A stretch of DNA of 64,000 bases from Ignavibacteria bacterium (GCA_016716125.1 JADJWZ010000015.1:28946-92945), one strand, 5' to 3'. Counted from the first letter of the stretch, positions 35,120 to 44,499 are shown. Notes: generated by a model from the sequence alone, not told the origin. Translations and numbers: made by a program.

Positions 35120-35533
35120 TTATTTATTACCTTTTTCTGCAATCTTTAATCTGTTGATCGCTCTTTGTAAAGCTTCTTTGGCTTCTTTTACTTCATCTTC
35201 ATTTGATTCAGATAATTCAAGTATTTGCTCAGCTCTGATCTTGGCAAGCTTTGCTCTTTCCAGATCAATTTCTTCAACTGATTCTATTGATTCTGCCAAT
35301 ACTACCGCTTTATTATTTTTCACTTCAAACACACCGCCGCTTGTAGAATATACTATTGTATCCTGCCCTTTCCTGATCTTGATCTTTCCTAAAGTAAATG
35401 TTGAAATCAACGGCGCATGATTTTTAAGCACCTGAAAACTTCCGTTTGTACCGGGGATTGTAACCGAATCAATCTCAGCATTGTAAACCATCTTTACCGG
35501 GCTGACTATTTCAAGATATAAAGTCTGATCCAA
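35120..35533 (-). CDS. atpC: ATP synthase epsilon subunit
   Basis: A 137-residue F1 subunit. The N-terminal beta-sandwich (LYLEIVSPVKMVYNAEIDSVTIPGTNGSFQVLKNHAPLIS) carries the family signature. The C-terminal part is a helical hairpin (ERAKLAKIRAEQILELSESNEDEVKEAKEALQRAINRL) that can regulate rotation. It lies 44 bp downstream of atpD. The pair is separated from the rest of the ATP synthase genes, a known arrangement in Bacteroidota/Chlorobi relatives. tRNA-Lys follows after 13 bp. Confidence 0.95.
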   Translation of the reverse strand: MDQTLYLEIVSPVKMVYNAEIDSVTIPGTNGSFQVLKNHAPLISTFTLGKIKIRKGQDTIVYSTSGGVFEVKNNKAVVLAESIESVEEIDLERAKLAKIRAEQILELSESNEDEVKEAKEALQRAINRLKIAEKGNK

Positions 35534-35577
35534 TTTCCTTATTAAAGATTTACTTTATTAATTTTTACTAACAGATT

Positions 35578-36996
35578 TTACTCTGAAAGTTTTTTCGCTT
35601 TCTCAACTGCTTCTTCGATTGTACCGACCAGATAAAATGCATTCTCAGGAAGGTCATCGTATTCACCGTTGATAATACCTTTAAATCCTTTGATTGTATC
35701 TTCAAGCTTTACGTATTTTCCCGGAAGGTTTGTAAACTGCTCTGCAACGAAGAACGGCTGCGAAAGAAACTTCTGTATCTTTCTGGCTCTTGCTACATTA
35801 AGTTTATCTTCATCTGATAATTCATCAATACCGAGAATGTTTATAATATCCTGCAGATCTTTGTATGTCTGTAATATTTTTTTAACACCCTGCGCTGTAT
35901 CATAATGATCATCACCTACAATAAATGGATCGAGAATTCTTGAAGTAGAAGAAAGAGGATCCACTGCAGGGTAAATTCCAAGCTCCGATATTTTTCTCGA
36001 AAGTTCAGTCGTAGCATCTAAGTGCGCAAATGTTGTAGCCGGCGCAGGATCTGTATAATCATCAGCCGGTACATAAATTGCCTGTATAGAAGTGATCGAA
36101 CCTGTCTTAGTAGAAGTTATTCTTTCCTGAAGCGCTCCCATCTCTGATGCTAAAGTAGGCTGATATCCTACTGCTGAAGGCATTCTGCCGAGCAGCGCAG
36201 ATACTTCAGAACCTGCCTGTGTAAATCTGAAAATATTGTCAACAAATAATAAAACGTCTTTTCCCTGATCTCTGAAATATTCCGAAATAGCCAATCCTGT
36301 CAATGCTACTCTCTGTCTTGCTCCGGGCGGCTCGTTCATCTGTCCGAATACAAGCGCTGTATTTTTTAATACTCCTGATTCCGTCATCTCAAGATAAAGG
36401 TCATTTCCTTCTCTTGTTCTTTCACCTACTCCTGCAAATACAGAATATCCGCCGTGATGCTTTGCGATATTGTGGATAAGCTCCTGAATAATAACTGTTT
36501 TTCCTACACCTGCTCCGCCGAATAATCCCGTCTTTCCGCCCTTTGTATAAGGTTCGAGAAGATCAATAACTTTTATACCGGTTTCAAACATTTCCTTCTT
36601 AGTCGATAATTCACTGAATTTTGGCGCAGGTCTGTGAATAGGATATTTTAGAGTTGTGTTAATAGGTCCTTTTCCGTCAATAGTATCTCCGGTTACATTA
36701 ATCAGTCTACCCAAAACTTCATCTCCTACAGGAATCGAAATAGGAGCACCTGTATCTTGAGCTTCCATTCCTCTTACCAGTCCGTCTGTGGAATCCATAG
36801 CTACAGTTCTGACTCTTGATTCACCAAGATGCTGCTGCACTTCTGTTATCAGAACTTCCTCATTTCCTTCTACATTTTTTCTTTTGATCTCTATTGCATT
36901 ATTTATTGCAGGCAAAGAACCTCCGCTGAAATCAATATCCAGCACGGGTCCGATAATTTGTAATATCTTTCCCTTGTTATTAGTATTATTTGACAT
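35578..36996 (-). CDS. atpD: ATP synthase beta subunit
   Basis: A 472-residue catalytic F1 subunit. The P-loop GGAGVGKT lies at residues 160-167, the GERTREGNDLYLEM catalytic-Glu segment follows, then the Walker B region VLLFVDNIFRFTQAGSEVSALLGRMPSAVGYQPTL and the late signature PAVDPLSSTSRIL. Length and motifs are those of a normal functional enzyme. A near-perfect Bacteroidota promoter sits about 35-65 bp upstream, and atpC follows, giving a compact atpDC operon. Confidence 0.98.
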   Translation of the reverse strand: MSNNTNNKGKILQIIGPVLDIDFSGGSLPAINNAIEIKRKNVEGNEEVLITEVQQHLGESRVRTVAMDSTDGLVRGMEAQDTGAPISIPVGDEVLGRLINVTGDTIDGKGPINTTLKYPIHRPAPKFSELSTKKEMFETGIKVIDLLEPYTKGGKTGLFGGAGVGKTVIIQELIHNIAKHHGGYSVFAGVGERTREGNDLYLEMTESGVLKNTALVFGQMNEPPGARQRVALTGLAISEYFRDQGKDVLLFVDNIFRFTQAGSEVSALLGRMPSAVGYQPTLASEMGALQERITSTKTGSITSIQAIYVPADDYTDPAPATTFAHLDATTELSRKISELGIYPAVDPLSSTSRILDPFIVGDDHYDTAQGVKKILQTYKDLQDIINILGIDELSDEDKLNVARARKIQKFLSQPFFVAEQFTNLPGKYVKLEDTIKGFKGIINGEYDDLPENAFYLVGTIEEAVEKAKKLSE

Positions 36997-37031
36997 TAAA
37001 TGTTGAATTAAAAATTTTGTTGGCTATTTTA

Positions 37032-37062
37032 CAAATATAAGGATTATCAAATTTAGTTCAAA
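37032..37062 (-). promoter_or_regulatory. Promoter of atpDC, exact Bacteroidota consensus
   Basis: On the minus strand TTTG (37059-37062), 19 bp spacer, then TATATTTG (37032-37039). This fits TTTG-N19-TAnnTTTG at every specified base. Initiation around 37025 would give a leader of roughly 30 nt to the atpD ATG at 36996. Confidence 0.75.
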
Positions 37063-37150
37063 TGTAGTTTTGAATTCTGCAGTAACTTTTTTTATAAATT
37101 AATTCTAAAACATTGTAAACCAATTTTTTAATTTAAAAGAAGTAAAATTA

Positions 37151-37183
37151 AATGCCTGTAAGAAATCATCACTCACAGGCATT
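37151..37183 (-). terminator. Terminator hairpin after the C25 protease gene
   Basis: aatgcctgt (37151-37159) pairs with acaggcatt (37175-37183), nine of nine bases. On the minus strand a T-rich tail (taatttta) follows. It lies about 60 bp after the C25 gene stop. Confidence 0.65.
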
Positions 37184-37241
37184 GCAAAAAATTATTGGTT
37201 TATAAAAGAAAGCTAAAATAGCTTTATTACAATTTCAATAT

Positions 37242-39509
37242 TTACTTTATCATCGACATCTTTTTTACCTCTGAGAAATTACCCGCTGTCAGCTTGCAAA
37301 AATAAAGTCCGCTGGATACATTTGTTCCGTCCCATTCAACGGAATAACTGCCCGAAGCCAGTTTACCGTTTACAATAGTTGTCACTTCTTTTCCTAGAAT
37401 GTCATATACTTTTAAAATTACATTTTCTGATGTGCCTAAACCTTGTCCAATGTTAAAAGAAATTACTGTGCGGGGATTGAATGGATTCGGATAATTCTGA
37501 TTTAATTTATAATTGTCCGGAATTTCTTCTCCGGATATTAAAGACGTCAGGAGCATATTTGTGAAATATGGATTTAGATTTTTACCTGTTATAACAATAT
37601 TCACCGGTGCATTATTATTAATCATCAATGAGCTGAATGAATAATTTCCCAGACTGTCCGTATAACCCGACACTTTTAATTCATTTTCCTGACTCAAAGC
37701 TATAAGCGCACCTTTATAATTTTCTGCGCCTGACTTGATATTGAACCTGTGCTGACCGCCGCTGTAATCCCGGAGCATTGTAACATTTTTCGGAACATCA
37801 GAAAATATTTCCTGCGATGGATCGCCAAGTACCATGAATTGGTTAATTGTCTGTACTACAGTTCCGTTACCGTTAAAATAATTATATGCCTGAATCTTTC
37901 CGAAATTCAGCATCGATCCAAAATCATATATACCGTGTCTGAAATATGCGTAAAGCATTTCCCTGCCGATCGTGTCGGTAGTATAAAATGCGCAAAGCTC
38001 TGTGGATGCCGCTATATTCGATGCTGCGTTTTCAGCGCTTCTTTCTATCCATGCTTCGCCGAAACAGTCATTCGTTTCGGAATAATCAAGATCAGCATTT
38101 GAACATGCAATAGAAACTATTGACGGCTGTCTCTTACCGTAATTAAGATTTACCATGTTTGACATATTCCAGACCGGATCCGCCCAGGAAGTTTCGCTGC
38201 CGTGACCTATGAACCAGATCCAGCTGACTCCGCCGTTTATATAATTTGTTATCTGACTCTGCGAAGTTCCGGAGGGCGCCATATCTACATTCGTAAAGCC
38301 GCCTTCATTAAGAAAGACGCTTCTGGCTACCTGTCCGTTGATCGGATCGATTCCGTCAAAGCTGTGAAGTACAAGCGCTCTTTTGTACCAGTCAGTCTGA
38401 ACCATATTAGGCAGCTTTTCGTACTGGATCAAATTTGCAATAGCCGTATCAAGCTCAACAGGAGACTGAACTGAAATCCTGCCCACTACTATTTCCGGCA
38501 GTATATCCGTTCCGTCAAGACATTGATAAGGATGATCGGATTTTCCTCCGCTTGCATCAAACCATGTTATTTTATTTCTGCCTCTTGCATCACCTACCAG
38601 TAATACAAACTCCGTTCTATCTGCAGAGTTATATCTTGCAGTTAGAAAATTTTTAATTTCCGTCGCAGTAGGATTACCGTTGGAATTGATCTCAGATCTT
38701 AAAGTAATTGTTGTCTTTATCCCTTTCTGATTTTTCCATTCGTAAAACGGCTGAATATTGTTATATAAAGAATCAGGTACAATGATGAGCATCTTTGGCG
38801 GAACCATAAAAGTATTGTCATTACTATAATTAAAAATTACCTGTCTGTATATATTATCAAACATTCTTGATCTTTCAGTGATCCTGTTAGTTACATTATT
38901 AATGCCGGAATATCCGTCGTAGATTAATTCAAATTCCATTTCATCAAAAACTGTAATTTCATTTTTTCCGGGATTATACTGAACCGGATTAATAGAAATG
39001 ACCGCAATCCTGTGATCTCTCATGACTGCAATTTCTTTAAGACTGACGATCTCTCCCGGAAAATTCCGGTTTGAAGTATAATAACTTCTGTCATAACTTA
39101 CTCCATTAATTTTTCCGTCAGAATTTCTTAAAGGTAATTCCTGATATGGGAAAATCTCATTAACGGGAAAAATCATTTTTGAAGAACTCAGTATTTTAAT
39201 GCTGACATTTTTATAATTAGGAATACTTATCATTTTTGTCATCACAGGAAGCGATGCCTGTCCTGTATTTCCCAGCGATGTATACCCGTCTATATTTATA
39301 TCAGTATAATTTTTTCCGTTCAATGTATTATCTTCGGCAGAATAACCTGCAATACTAACTGATATAACAGTCTTATTATTATCAGAGCTGATTATAGTTA
39401 CTTTGCTTTTATTATCCGGATTTTTTCCGAAAGAAACATATTTATCAGCTGAATATAAAACTGCTGAAGGCAATATCATTAAGGCAAGTAGAAATATTAT
39501 TTTTTTCAT
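37242..39509 (-). CDS. Gingipain-like cysteine protease (peptidase C25) with T9SS sorting domain
   Basis: A 755-residue secreted protein: signal peptide (MKKIIFLLALMILPSAVLYSA), a C25-type propeptide-like beta region, then a caspase-like catalytic domain. The domain starts PPKMLIIVPDSLYNNIQPFYEWKNQKG and includes FVLLVGDARG and LPEIVVGRISVQS. The catalytic dyad is the His of WFIGHGSETSW and the Cys of SIACSNADLD. A short Ig-like region precedes the C-terminal T9SS domain (NQNYPNPFNPRTVISFNI to KKMSMIK). In T9SS organisms C25 enzymes include Arg/Lys-specific gingipains and PorU, the sortase. It is much shorter than typical PorU and has its own sorting signal, so it is more likely a cargo protease. 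Confidence 0.88.
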   Translation of the reverse strand: MKKIIFLLALMILPSAVLYSADKYVSFGKNPDNKSKVTIISSDNNKTVISVSIAGYSAEDNTLNGKNYTDINIDGYTSLGNTGQASLPVMTKMISIPNYKNVSIKILSSSKMIFPVNEIFPYQELPLRNSDGKINGVSYDRSYYTSNRNFPGEIVSLKEIAVMRDHRIAVISINPVQYNPGKNEITVFDEMEFELIYDGYSGINNVTNRITERSRMFDNIYRQVIFNYSNDNTFMVPPKMLIIVPDSLYNNIQPFYEWKNQKGIKTTITLRSEINSNGNPTATEIKNFLTARYNSADRTEFVLLVGDARGRNKITWFDASGGKSDHPYQCLDGTDILPEIVVGRISVQSPVELDTAIANLIQYEKLPNMVQTDWYKRALVLHSFDGIDPINGQVARSVFLNEGGFTNVDMAPSGTSQSQITNYINGGVSWIWFIGHGSETSWADPVWNMSNMVNLNYGKRQPSIVSIACSNADLDYSETNDCFGEAWIERSAENAASNIAASTELCAFYTTDTIGREMLYAYFRHGIYDFGSMLNFGKIQAYNYFNGNGTVVQTINQFMVLGDPSQEIFSDVPKNVTMLRDYSGGQHRFNIKSGAENYKGALIALSQENELKVSGYTDSLGNYSFSSLMINNNAPVNIVITGKNLNPYFTNMLLTSLISGEEIPDNYKLNQNYPNPFNPRTVISFNIGQGLGTSENVILKVYDILGKEVTTIVNGKLASGSYSVEWDGTNVSSGLYFCKLTAGNFSEVKKMSMIK

Positions 39510-39579
39510 TATTTATATTTTTAAAATATTAACTTTAGTTTAAAAACAAAAAATACTTTACGGTTTGCAGAGCAAAAGA

Positions 39580-40068
39580 TTATTTATTATATACAATGGT
39601 CTCATTTAGAAAATCAATAAAATACCTGTTGATTTTTTCCTGGACCATATCATTAATTTCTATCTCATCAATTTTTATCCTCGGCTCATCAGATTTTATT
39701 GAAAGTTTTTGTGTGATCTTTATATTTTCTTTTACGGGACTGTAAGCAAACTGAAGAAAAGGGGCATTTACACCAAGTGTAATTTTACTGTGACCGTAGG
39801 GATAAAAAAGTATTTGAATAAAGATTCTTTTCCTTGGATCTCTTATAACAGCCAGTTCATTTGAATAATAATTCATCGAGCAGCCCGATCTTCCGATAAT
39901 TATGTTTGTTTCTTTTACCAGAGGGATTATATGGTTAGTGATCAGCTCTTTAAACTTAGATGAACTCTCGGTTATTTCAAGCTCATGATTTTCATCCCCT
40001 TTTGATTTTCTTATTTCAATAATCTTATCAGTTATTATTCTGACTTCATCTTTTAATTTTGTATCCAT
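39580..40068 (-). CDS. Hypothetical cytoplasmic protein, 162 residues
   Basis: No signal peptide or TM segment. The N-terminal third is charged and helical (KDEVRIITDKIIEIRKSKGDE). The middle has predicted strands with a conserved-looking core (NIIIGRSGCSMNYYSNELAVIRDPRKRIFIQILFYPYGHSKITLG), and the end is helical. I do not recognise a family. It stands alone between the C25 protease and the MutS-like gene, with ~200 bp of A/T-rich DNA upstream. Codon use looks like that of its neighbours, and the open frame is clean, so I consider it a real gene. Confidence 0.6.
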   Translation of the reverse strand: MDTKLKDEVRIITDKIIEIRKSKGDENHELEITESSSKFKELITNHIIPLVKETNIIIGRSGCSMNYYSNELAVIRDPRKRIFIQILFYPYGHSKITLGVNAPFLQFAYSPVKENIKITQKLSIKSDEPRIKIDEIEINDMVQEKINRYFIDFLNETIVYNK

Positions 40069-40271
40069 AATAAAATTTTTTGATAATTGATAAAATCTAT
40101 AATAATTAAATTCAAAAATTAAATTCAGAGTAATTAATATCAGGGAATTAATATTACTGAAAAAAACTATGTATACTGACGATGAAATTGTTTGACTTAA
40201 TTTAACATATAATACTAAAACTAAATATGATTTTTTTAAGCCGACATCTTAAGAGTTTTTCAAATTAAAAC

Positions 40272-42089
40272 TCATACAGGAAGACCTGCAATTTCCATAA
40301 TTTTTAATGCATTTGTAGTCGGGCACGGACCTGCATGGATCTTATAATCAAATATCATTTCATTATTGATTATCTCTTCCCTGAAGTGGAAATTGGTTAC
40401 ATTAAAGTTTTCCTGAGATAAATTTACAAGTTCAAGATCATGAGTACTGATAAATCCTGCGCAGTTTTGTTTCGATAGATATTTTATAAATTCCCGGCTG
40501 CCTGTCAGTCTTTCTTTATTGTTGGTTCCTTTGAATATTTCATCGATCAGAAAGAATATTTTTCTGCCTTTAGAATTATTTATTTCGTCAATCAGTTCCT
40601 TTAACCGCTTTACTTCGGCGTAGAAATAAGAAATACCGTCCGATACGGAATCATTTACTTTTATACATGTGAATAAATTAAAAACGGAAGTCCGGAATTG
40701 ATCTGCATTTACCGGCGCACCTGCGTTGGCAAGGCAATGATTTATTCCCACTGTTTTGAGAAATGTGCTTTTACCGGACATGTTGGATCCTGTTATCAGA
40801 ATTGTCCCTGAGTTTTTAAATGTGAAATCATTACAGATCTTTTTACTTCTGATCAGCAAAGGATGTCCGCAGTTTTTTATTTCAAAAGTATTTTCGTTTA
40901 CTGTTTCGAATTCAGGAAAATTGTAGTCTGGGTTCAGATAAGAGAAATTTGCCAGGGAAATCAAACATTCCAGTTCATAAAATTTTTCCAGCCAATCCGG
41001 CAGCTTATGCTCGATATCAGAAATTAAGGTCAGTAATTTTTTGCAGACAATAAAATCAAATGGTAGTATTAAATTAAAAATTATTCTGTAGATAGGATTT
41101 TCTCTGAGTCTGACAAGTGAAATTAATCTGTCTAATTTTTTCAGTTCATCAGAAGCGCCTTCATTTTTTGCTTTTAATATTTCCAGAAATTCCGATGTAT
41201 TCCTGCTTTCATTAAATTCAAACTTTTCAATCAGCTGTATCAGGACTGAAAATTTCCTGATCTGATCGCTTAATAGTGAAGACTCTTCAAATACGGATGA
41301 TACCTGCTTCTGGTATTTACCATAGAATATCAAATACATTAAAAATACTGCAAACCATATATTTCCCATTATTCCCAGATTGTATAAAATGAAAAGCGTA
41401 ACGAATGTGAAAATTAAAATAAAGGAAACCGGAATTAGAAAATCCGGTACAGTTGAATGCTCAGCTTTTTTAAGCCAGTTCAGAATATCACTGCCATTCA
41501 ATGGTTTTAATGAGATAAGACGGGCTTTTAGAATCAGTTTATCCCTGAATCTTTTCTTTAATGAAAGCTCTCTTACAATCTTCTGATTTCTACTGATTAA
41601 CTTTACATCCGGAGAGAACTGAGAAATAAGTTCTGCAAGCATACTGCTTCCTTCTATTGAAACTGATGTATCAAGAAGCCGGTGAAGAGATTTTTTCCCT
41701 GTCAGATCAAGGTCTTTAAAAGTTGATGACTCATCCGGAGTAATATATTTAACATTCTCAGGTATTCCGGACCAGTCAACTTTCATCCTTGCTATATTCT
41801 CATCCTGAAGCTTTTTAAAAAAAGAAAATTTTTTTATTGAGTGAAGAAGTCTGTTATGATAGTGCACAGTCACAGAAAAAGCCAGAAGCGATATAAATCC
41901 AACAATTAATCCGGCTGCTGAGTTAAAATTTATAACTACAATAGTAATAATAAGTCCGGCTAAGAATATCCAAAGCCTTCTGAAAGAATATTTATTACTT
42001 TTCAATAACAAATAATCAATTCTTTCATTAATTTTACCGGAAAGACTAAGCAGGTGATTTAACCTGCTCTCATATGAATTCATGATCAA
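40272..42089 (-). CDS. Membrane-anchored MutS-like ATPase
   Basis: A 605-residue protein. Two N-terminal TM helices (RRLWIFLAGLIITIVVINF and AAGLIVGFISLLAFSVTV, ~37-72) and another pair in the middle (PDFLIPVSFILIFTFVTLFIL onwards) flank lever-like helical parts. The C-terminal ~200 residues are the MutS domain V ATPase: Walker A ITGSNMSGKSTFLKTVG, the DSVSDGISYFYAEVKRL signature, Walker B KIFFLIDEIFKGTNNKERL and the STHD switch. The mismatch-recognition and connector domains of true MutS are missing, so it is not a classical repair protein. Membrane MutS-like proteins occur widely in Bacteroidota but lack a known role. It is divergent from the YhiN-type gene. Confidence 0.8.
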   Translation of the reverse strand: MIMNSYESRLNHLLSLSGKINERIDYLLLKSNKYSFRRLWIFLAGLIITIVVINFNSAAGLIVGFISLLAFSVTVHYHNRLLHSIKKFSFFKKLQDENIARMKVDWSGIPENVKYITPDESSTFKDLDLTGKKSLHRLLDTSVSIEGSSMLAELISQFSPDVKLISRNQKIVRELSLKKRFRDKLILKARLISLKPLNGSDILNWLKKAEHSTVPDFLIPVSFILIFTFVTLFILYNLGIMGNIWFAVFLMYLIFYGKYQKQVSSVFEESSLLSDQIRKFSVLIQLIEKFEFNESRNTSEFLEILKAKNEGASDELKKLDRLISLVRLRENPIYRIIFNLILPFDFIVCKKLLTLISDIEHKLPDWLEKFYELECLISLANFSYLNPDYNFPEFETVNENTFEIKNCGHPLLIRSKKICNDFTFKNSGTILITGSNMSGKSTFLKTVGINHCLANAGAPVNADQFRTSVFNLFTCIKVNDSVSDGISYFYAEVKRLKELIDEINNSKGRKIFFLIDEIFKGTNNKERLTGSREFIKYLSKQNCAGFISTHDLELVNLSQENFNVTNFHFREEIINNEMIFDYKIHAGPCPTTNALKIMEIAGLPV

Positions 42090-42149
42090 ATATAATTTTT
42101 ATATTTCTTAATTTATACGAAAGAAATTTAATTGATAAACTGACTTAAC

Positions 42150-43343
42150 TTGACAGAGGTTGATGTATTGATAATCGGTGCAGGCGCAGCCGGTCTGATG
42201 TGCGCGGCAGAAGCCGGAAAAAGAGGAAGGTCAGTTACAGTACTCGAACTTTCCGAAAAACCGGGTAAAAAAATTCTGATTTCCGGCGGCGGAAGATGTA
42301 ATTTTACTAACAGGATAGTTACTTCGGAAAATTTTATTTCAGGAAATCCTCATTTTTGCATATCCGCTCTGGCAGGATATACACCTGAGGATTTTACGGA
42401 TTTAGTATCTCAATACGGGATCAGTTATCATGAGAAGAAGCTGGGTCAGCTTTTCTGTGACGGAAGTTCGAGGGAAATTCTAAACATGCTGACTGACGAA
42501 TGCAAAAAATACGGTGTTAAAATTATCACTGACTGCAGAATTTCGGAGATAAATCACAACGGAAAATTCGAAATTAAATCATCTTACAATAATTACACAT
42601 GCACCTCCTTAGTTATTGCTTCGGGCGGACTGTCCATTCCGAAAATGGGCGCGACGGATCTTGCTTTCAGAGTCGCTGATCAGTTTAAAATAAGCATCTG
42701 CAGTCCTTATCCTGCGCTGGTACCTCTTACATTTGATGATACTGAATGGAAAGAATTTTCAAAGATAAGCGGTATCTCGGTTGACTGTGTCGTTTCAAAA
42801 GGTAAAATTAAATTCAGAGAAAATATATTATTTACTCACAGAGGTTTGAGCGGTCCGGCTGTTCTTCAGATCTCATCTTATCTGAATAAAACATTTTCGG
42901 ATAAAGAAGATAAAGCAGATGAATTTGAAATAAATCTGCTGCCTGATATTGATCTGAATAAATTATTTTCAGAAAATGCCGGAAGCAAAATACAGCTTAC
43001 TAATTTTCTGTCTGCTTATTTACCAAAGCGCTTCGCGGAAACTTTTGCTGATAAATATTTTTCATCAAAACCTTTAAATCAGTATTCTCAGAAAGACATT
43101 AAATCAATTTCCGAAAAAATTCATGACTGGAAATTAATTCCATCGGGAACGGAAGGTTACGCAAAAGCTGAAGTTACAGCAGGCGGAATTGATACTTCTG
43201 AACTTTCTTCTAAAACCATGGAATCGAAAAAAGTAAAAGGACTATACTTTATCGGGGAGGCAACTGATGTTACAGGATGGCTCGGCGGATATAATTTTCA
43301 ATGGGCGTGGTCATCGGGAGTAGCGGCGGGAAAAAACTGTTAA
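42150..43343 (+). CDS. YhiN/HI0933-type NAD(P)/FAD-dependent oxidoreductase
   Basis: A 397-residue flavoprotein starting at TTG 42150. The dinucleotide-binding fold opens with DVLIIGAGAAGLMCAAEAGKRG, followed by the family-specific KKILISGGGRCNFTN. The central domain contains LVIASGGLSIPKMGATDLAF and the FTHRGLSGPAVLQISSY block. The C-terminus closes with the second FAD motif GLYFIGEATDVTGWLGGYNFQWAWSSG. The family (BaiN/YhiN/HI0933) has no firmly settled general substrate. It appears to be a single-gene unit divergent from the MutS-like gene. Confidence 0.9.
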   Translation: MTEVDVLIIGAGAAGLMCAAEAGKRGRSVTVLELSEKPGKKILISGGGRCNFTNRIVTSENFISGNPHFCISALAGYTPEDFTDLVSQYGISYHEKKLGQLFCDGSSREILNMLTDECKKYGVKIITDCRISEINHNGKFEIKSSYNNYTCTSLVIASGGLSIPKMGATDLAFRVADQFKISICSPYPALVPLTFDDTEWKEFSKISGISVDCVVSKGKIKFRENILFTHRGLSGPAVLQISSYLNKTFSDKEDKADEFEINLLPDIDLNKLFSENAGSKIQLTNFLSAYLPKRFAETFADKYFSSKPLNQYSQKDIKSISEKIHDWKLIPSGTEGYAKAEVTAGGIDTSELSSKTMESKKVKGLYFIGEATDVTGWLGGYNFQWAWSSGVAAGKNC

Positions 43344-43521
43344 AAGGCAATTACAAATTTCAAATGATTAATTTCAATGATAAATTTCAATTAATAGTAT
43401 TTTAAATTTTTAATTCTTTCAATTATAATATAAGCGATTGATTTTAAAGAGTTCGATTATATGAATTGTAATATCAGCAGAGATGCAATATTTATGGAGT
43501 GAGAGCTAAAGGTTTTAAATT

Positions 43522-44418
43522 TTAAACATACTGGTCAACAACTCCCCTGCATTTTTCAGAGCAGGTCTTTGCGGTTTTTTCTTCACAGCTATCACAGCAA
43601 AGGAATTGCGCATGACAGCTGAGGTGAGCGCAGTTAACAAATCTGTCGCTTGGATTTCCGCAATGAAAACACTTTCCAACTATCTTAGTGCCTTCTGCAA
43701 AATTCACATCGACTGCAATCCTTTCATCAAAGACATAGCATTTTCCTTCGAACATACTTCCTTTTGTATCGGGATGTTTTGAGTACGCAATGATACCGCC
43801 TTTAAGCTGATTCACATTTGTAAAACCTTCCCTGACGAGATAGCCTGAGAATTTTTCACATCTGACACCGCCGGTGCAGTATGCGAGAATTTTTCTATTT
43901 TTTAAAAGCTCTTTATTTTTTTTTGTCCATTCAGGAAATTGCTTAAAATTTTTAACATCCGGTCTCACTGCATTTTTAAAATGACCGATATCATATTCAT
44001 AATCATTTCTGACATCTACAATTAAAACATTTTCCTCTTTCATTGCTTCGAGGAATTCCGCAGGCTTCAGCCGCTTTCCGGTGATCTGATTCGGATCGAG
44101 ATCTTTTTCAAGATCCATAGTAACAATTTCTTTCTTAGGTCTTACATAAAGTTTTTTAAAAGCATGTTCTTCTGCTTCATCAATTTTAAAAACCATGTCT
44201 TTGAATCTTGTATCCATTCTCATTGCATAGATGTAAGCGTTGGTCTGATCTGCAGTTCCGGAGACAGTTCCGTTAATACCTTCTTCAGCAATAAGAATTC
44301 TTCCTTTTAATCCGAGAGATGAACAGAATTTCATATGAAGTTTTACATATGATTCGTGATCTTCAATGTGAACATATTTATAATAAAGTAAAACTCTGTA
44401 ATTAAATATCTTTTTCAT
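43522..44418 (-). CDS. trhO: tRNA uridine(34) hydroxylase TrhO (rhodanese family)
   Basis: A 298-residue protein of the YceA/TrhO family. The N-terminal acylphosphatase-like domain contains GRILIAEEGINGTVSG. A rhodanese domain (~125-225) follows with VLIVDVRNDYEYDIGHFKNAV and the active-site loop ILAYCTGGVRCEK, where the first Cys is catalytic. The C-terminus has a cysteine-rich, probably zinc-binding segment (CFHCGNPSDRFVNCAHLSCHAQFLCCDSC). It uses oxygen to hydroxylate uridine at the wobble position, the first step to modified wobble U in some tRNAs. Length is near the family norm. It reads as a single gene. Confidence 0.92.
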   Translation of the reverse strand: MKKIFNYRVLLYYKYVHIEDHESYVKLHMKFCSSLGLKGRILIAEEGINGTVSGTADQTNAYIYAMRMDTRFKDMVFKIDEAEEHAFKKLYVRPKKEIVTMDLEKDLDPNQITGKRLKPAEFLEAMKEENVLIVDVRNDYEYDIGHFKNAVRPDVKNFKQFPEWTKKNKELLKNRKILAYCTGGVRCEKFSGYLVREGFTNVNQLKGGIIAYSKHPDTKGSMFEGKCYVFDERIAVDVNFAEGTKIVGKCFHCGNPSDRFVNCAHLSCHAQFLCCDSCEEKTAKTCSEKCRGVVDQYV

Positions 44419-44499
44419 AAACTAAATTAATCCGGATTTGTTAATAATCCGTTTAAGAATATTTTAATACACTTTCTGTATTAATACTTCTTTCAAAAT

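Noticed and set aside
35034..35420. 128-codon plus-strand ORF
   Set aside because: It is antisense to tRNA-Lys and atpC, and its first residues are a translation of the tRNA complement.
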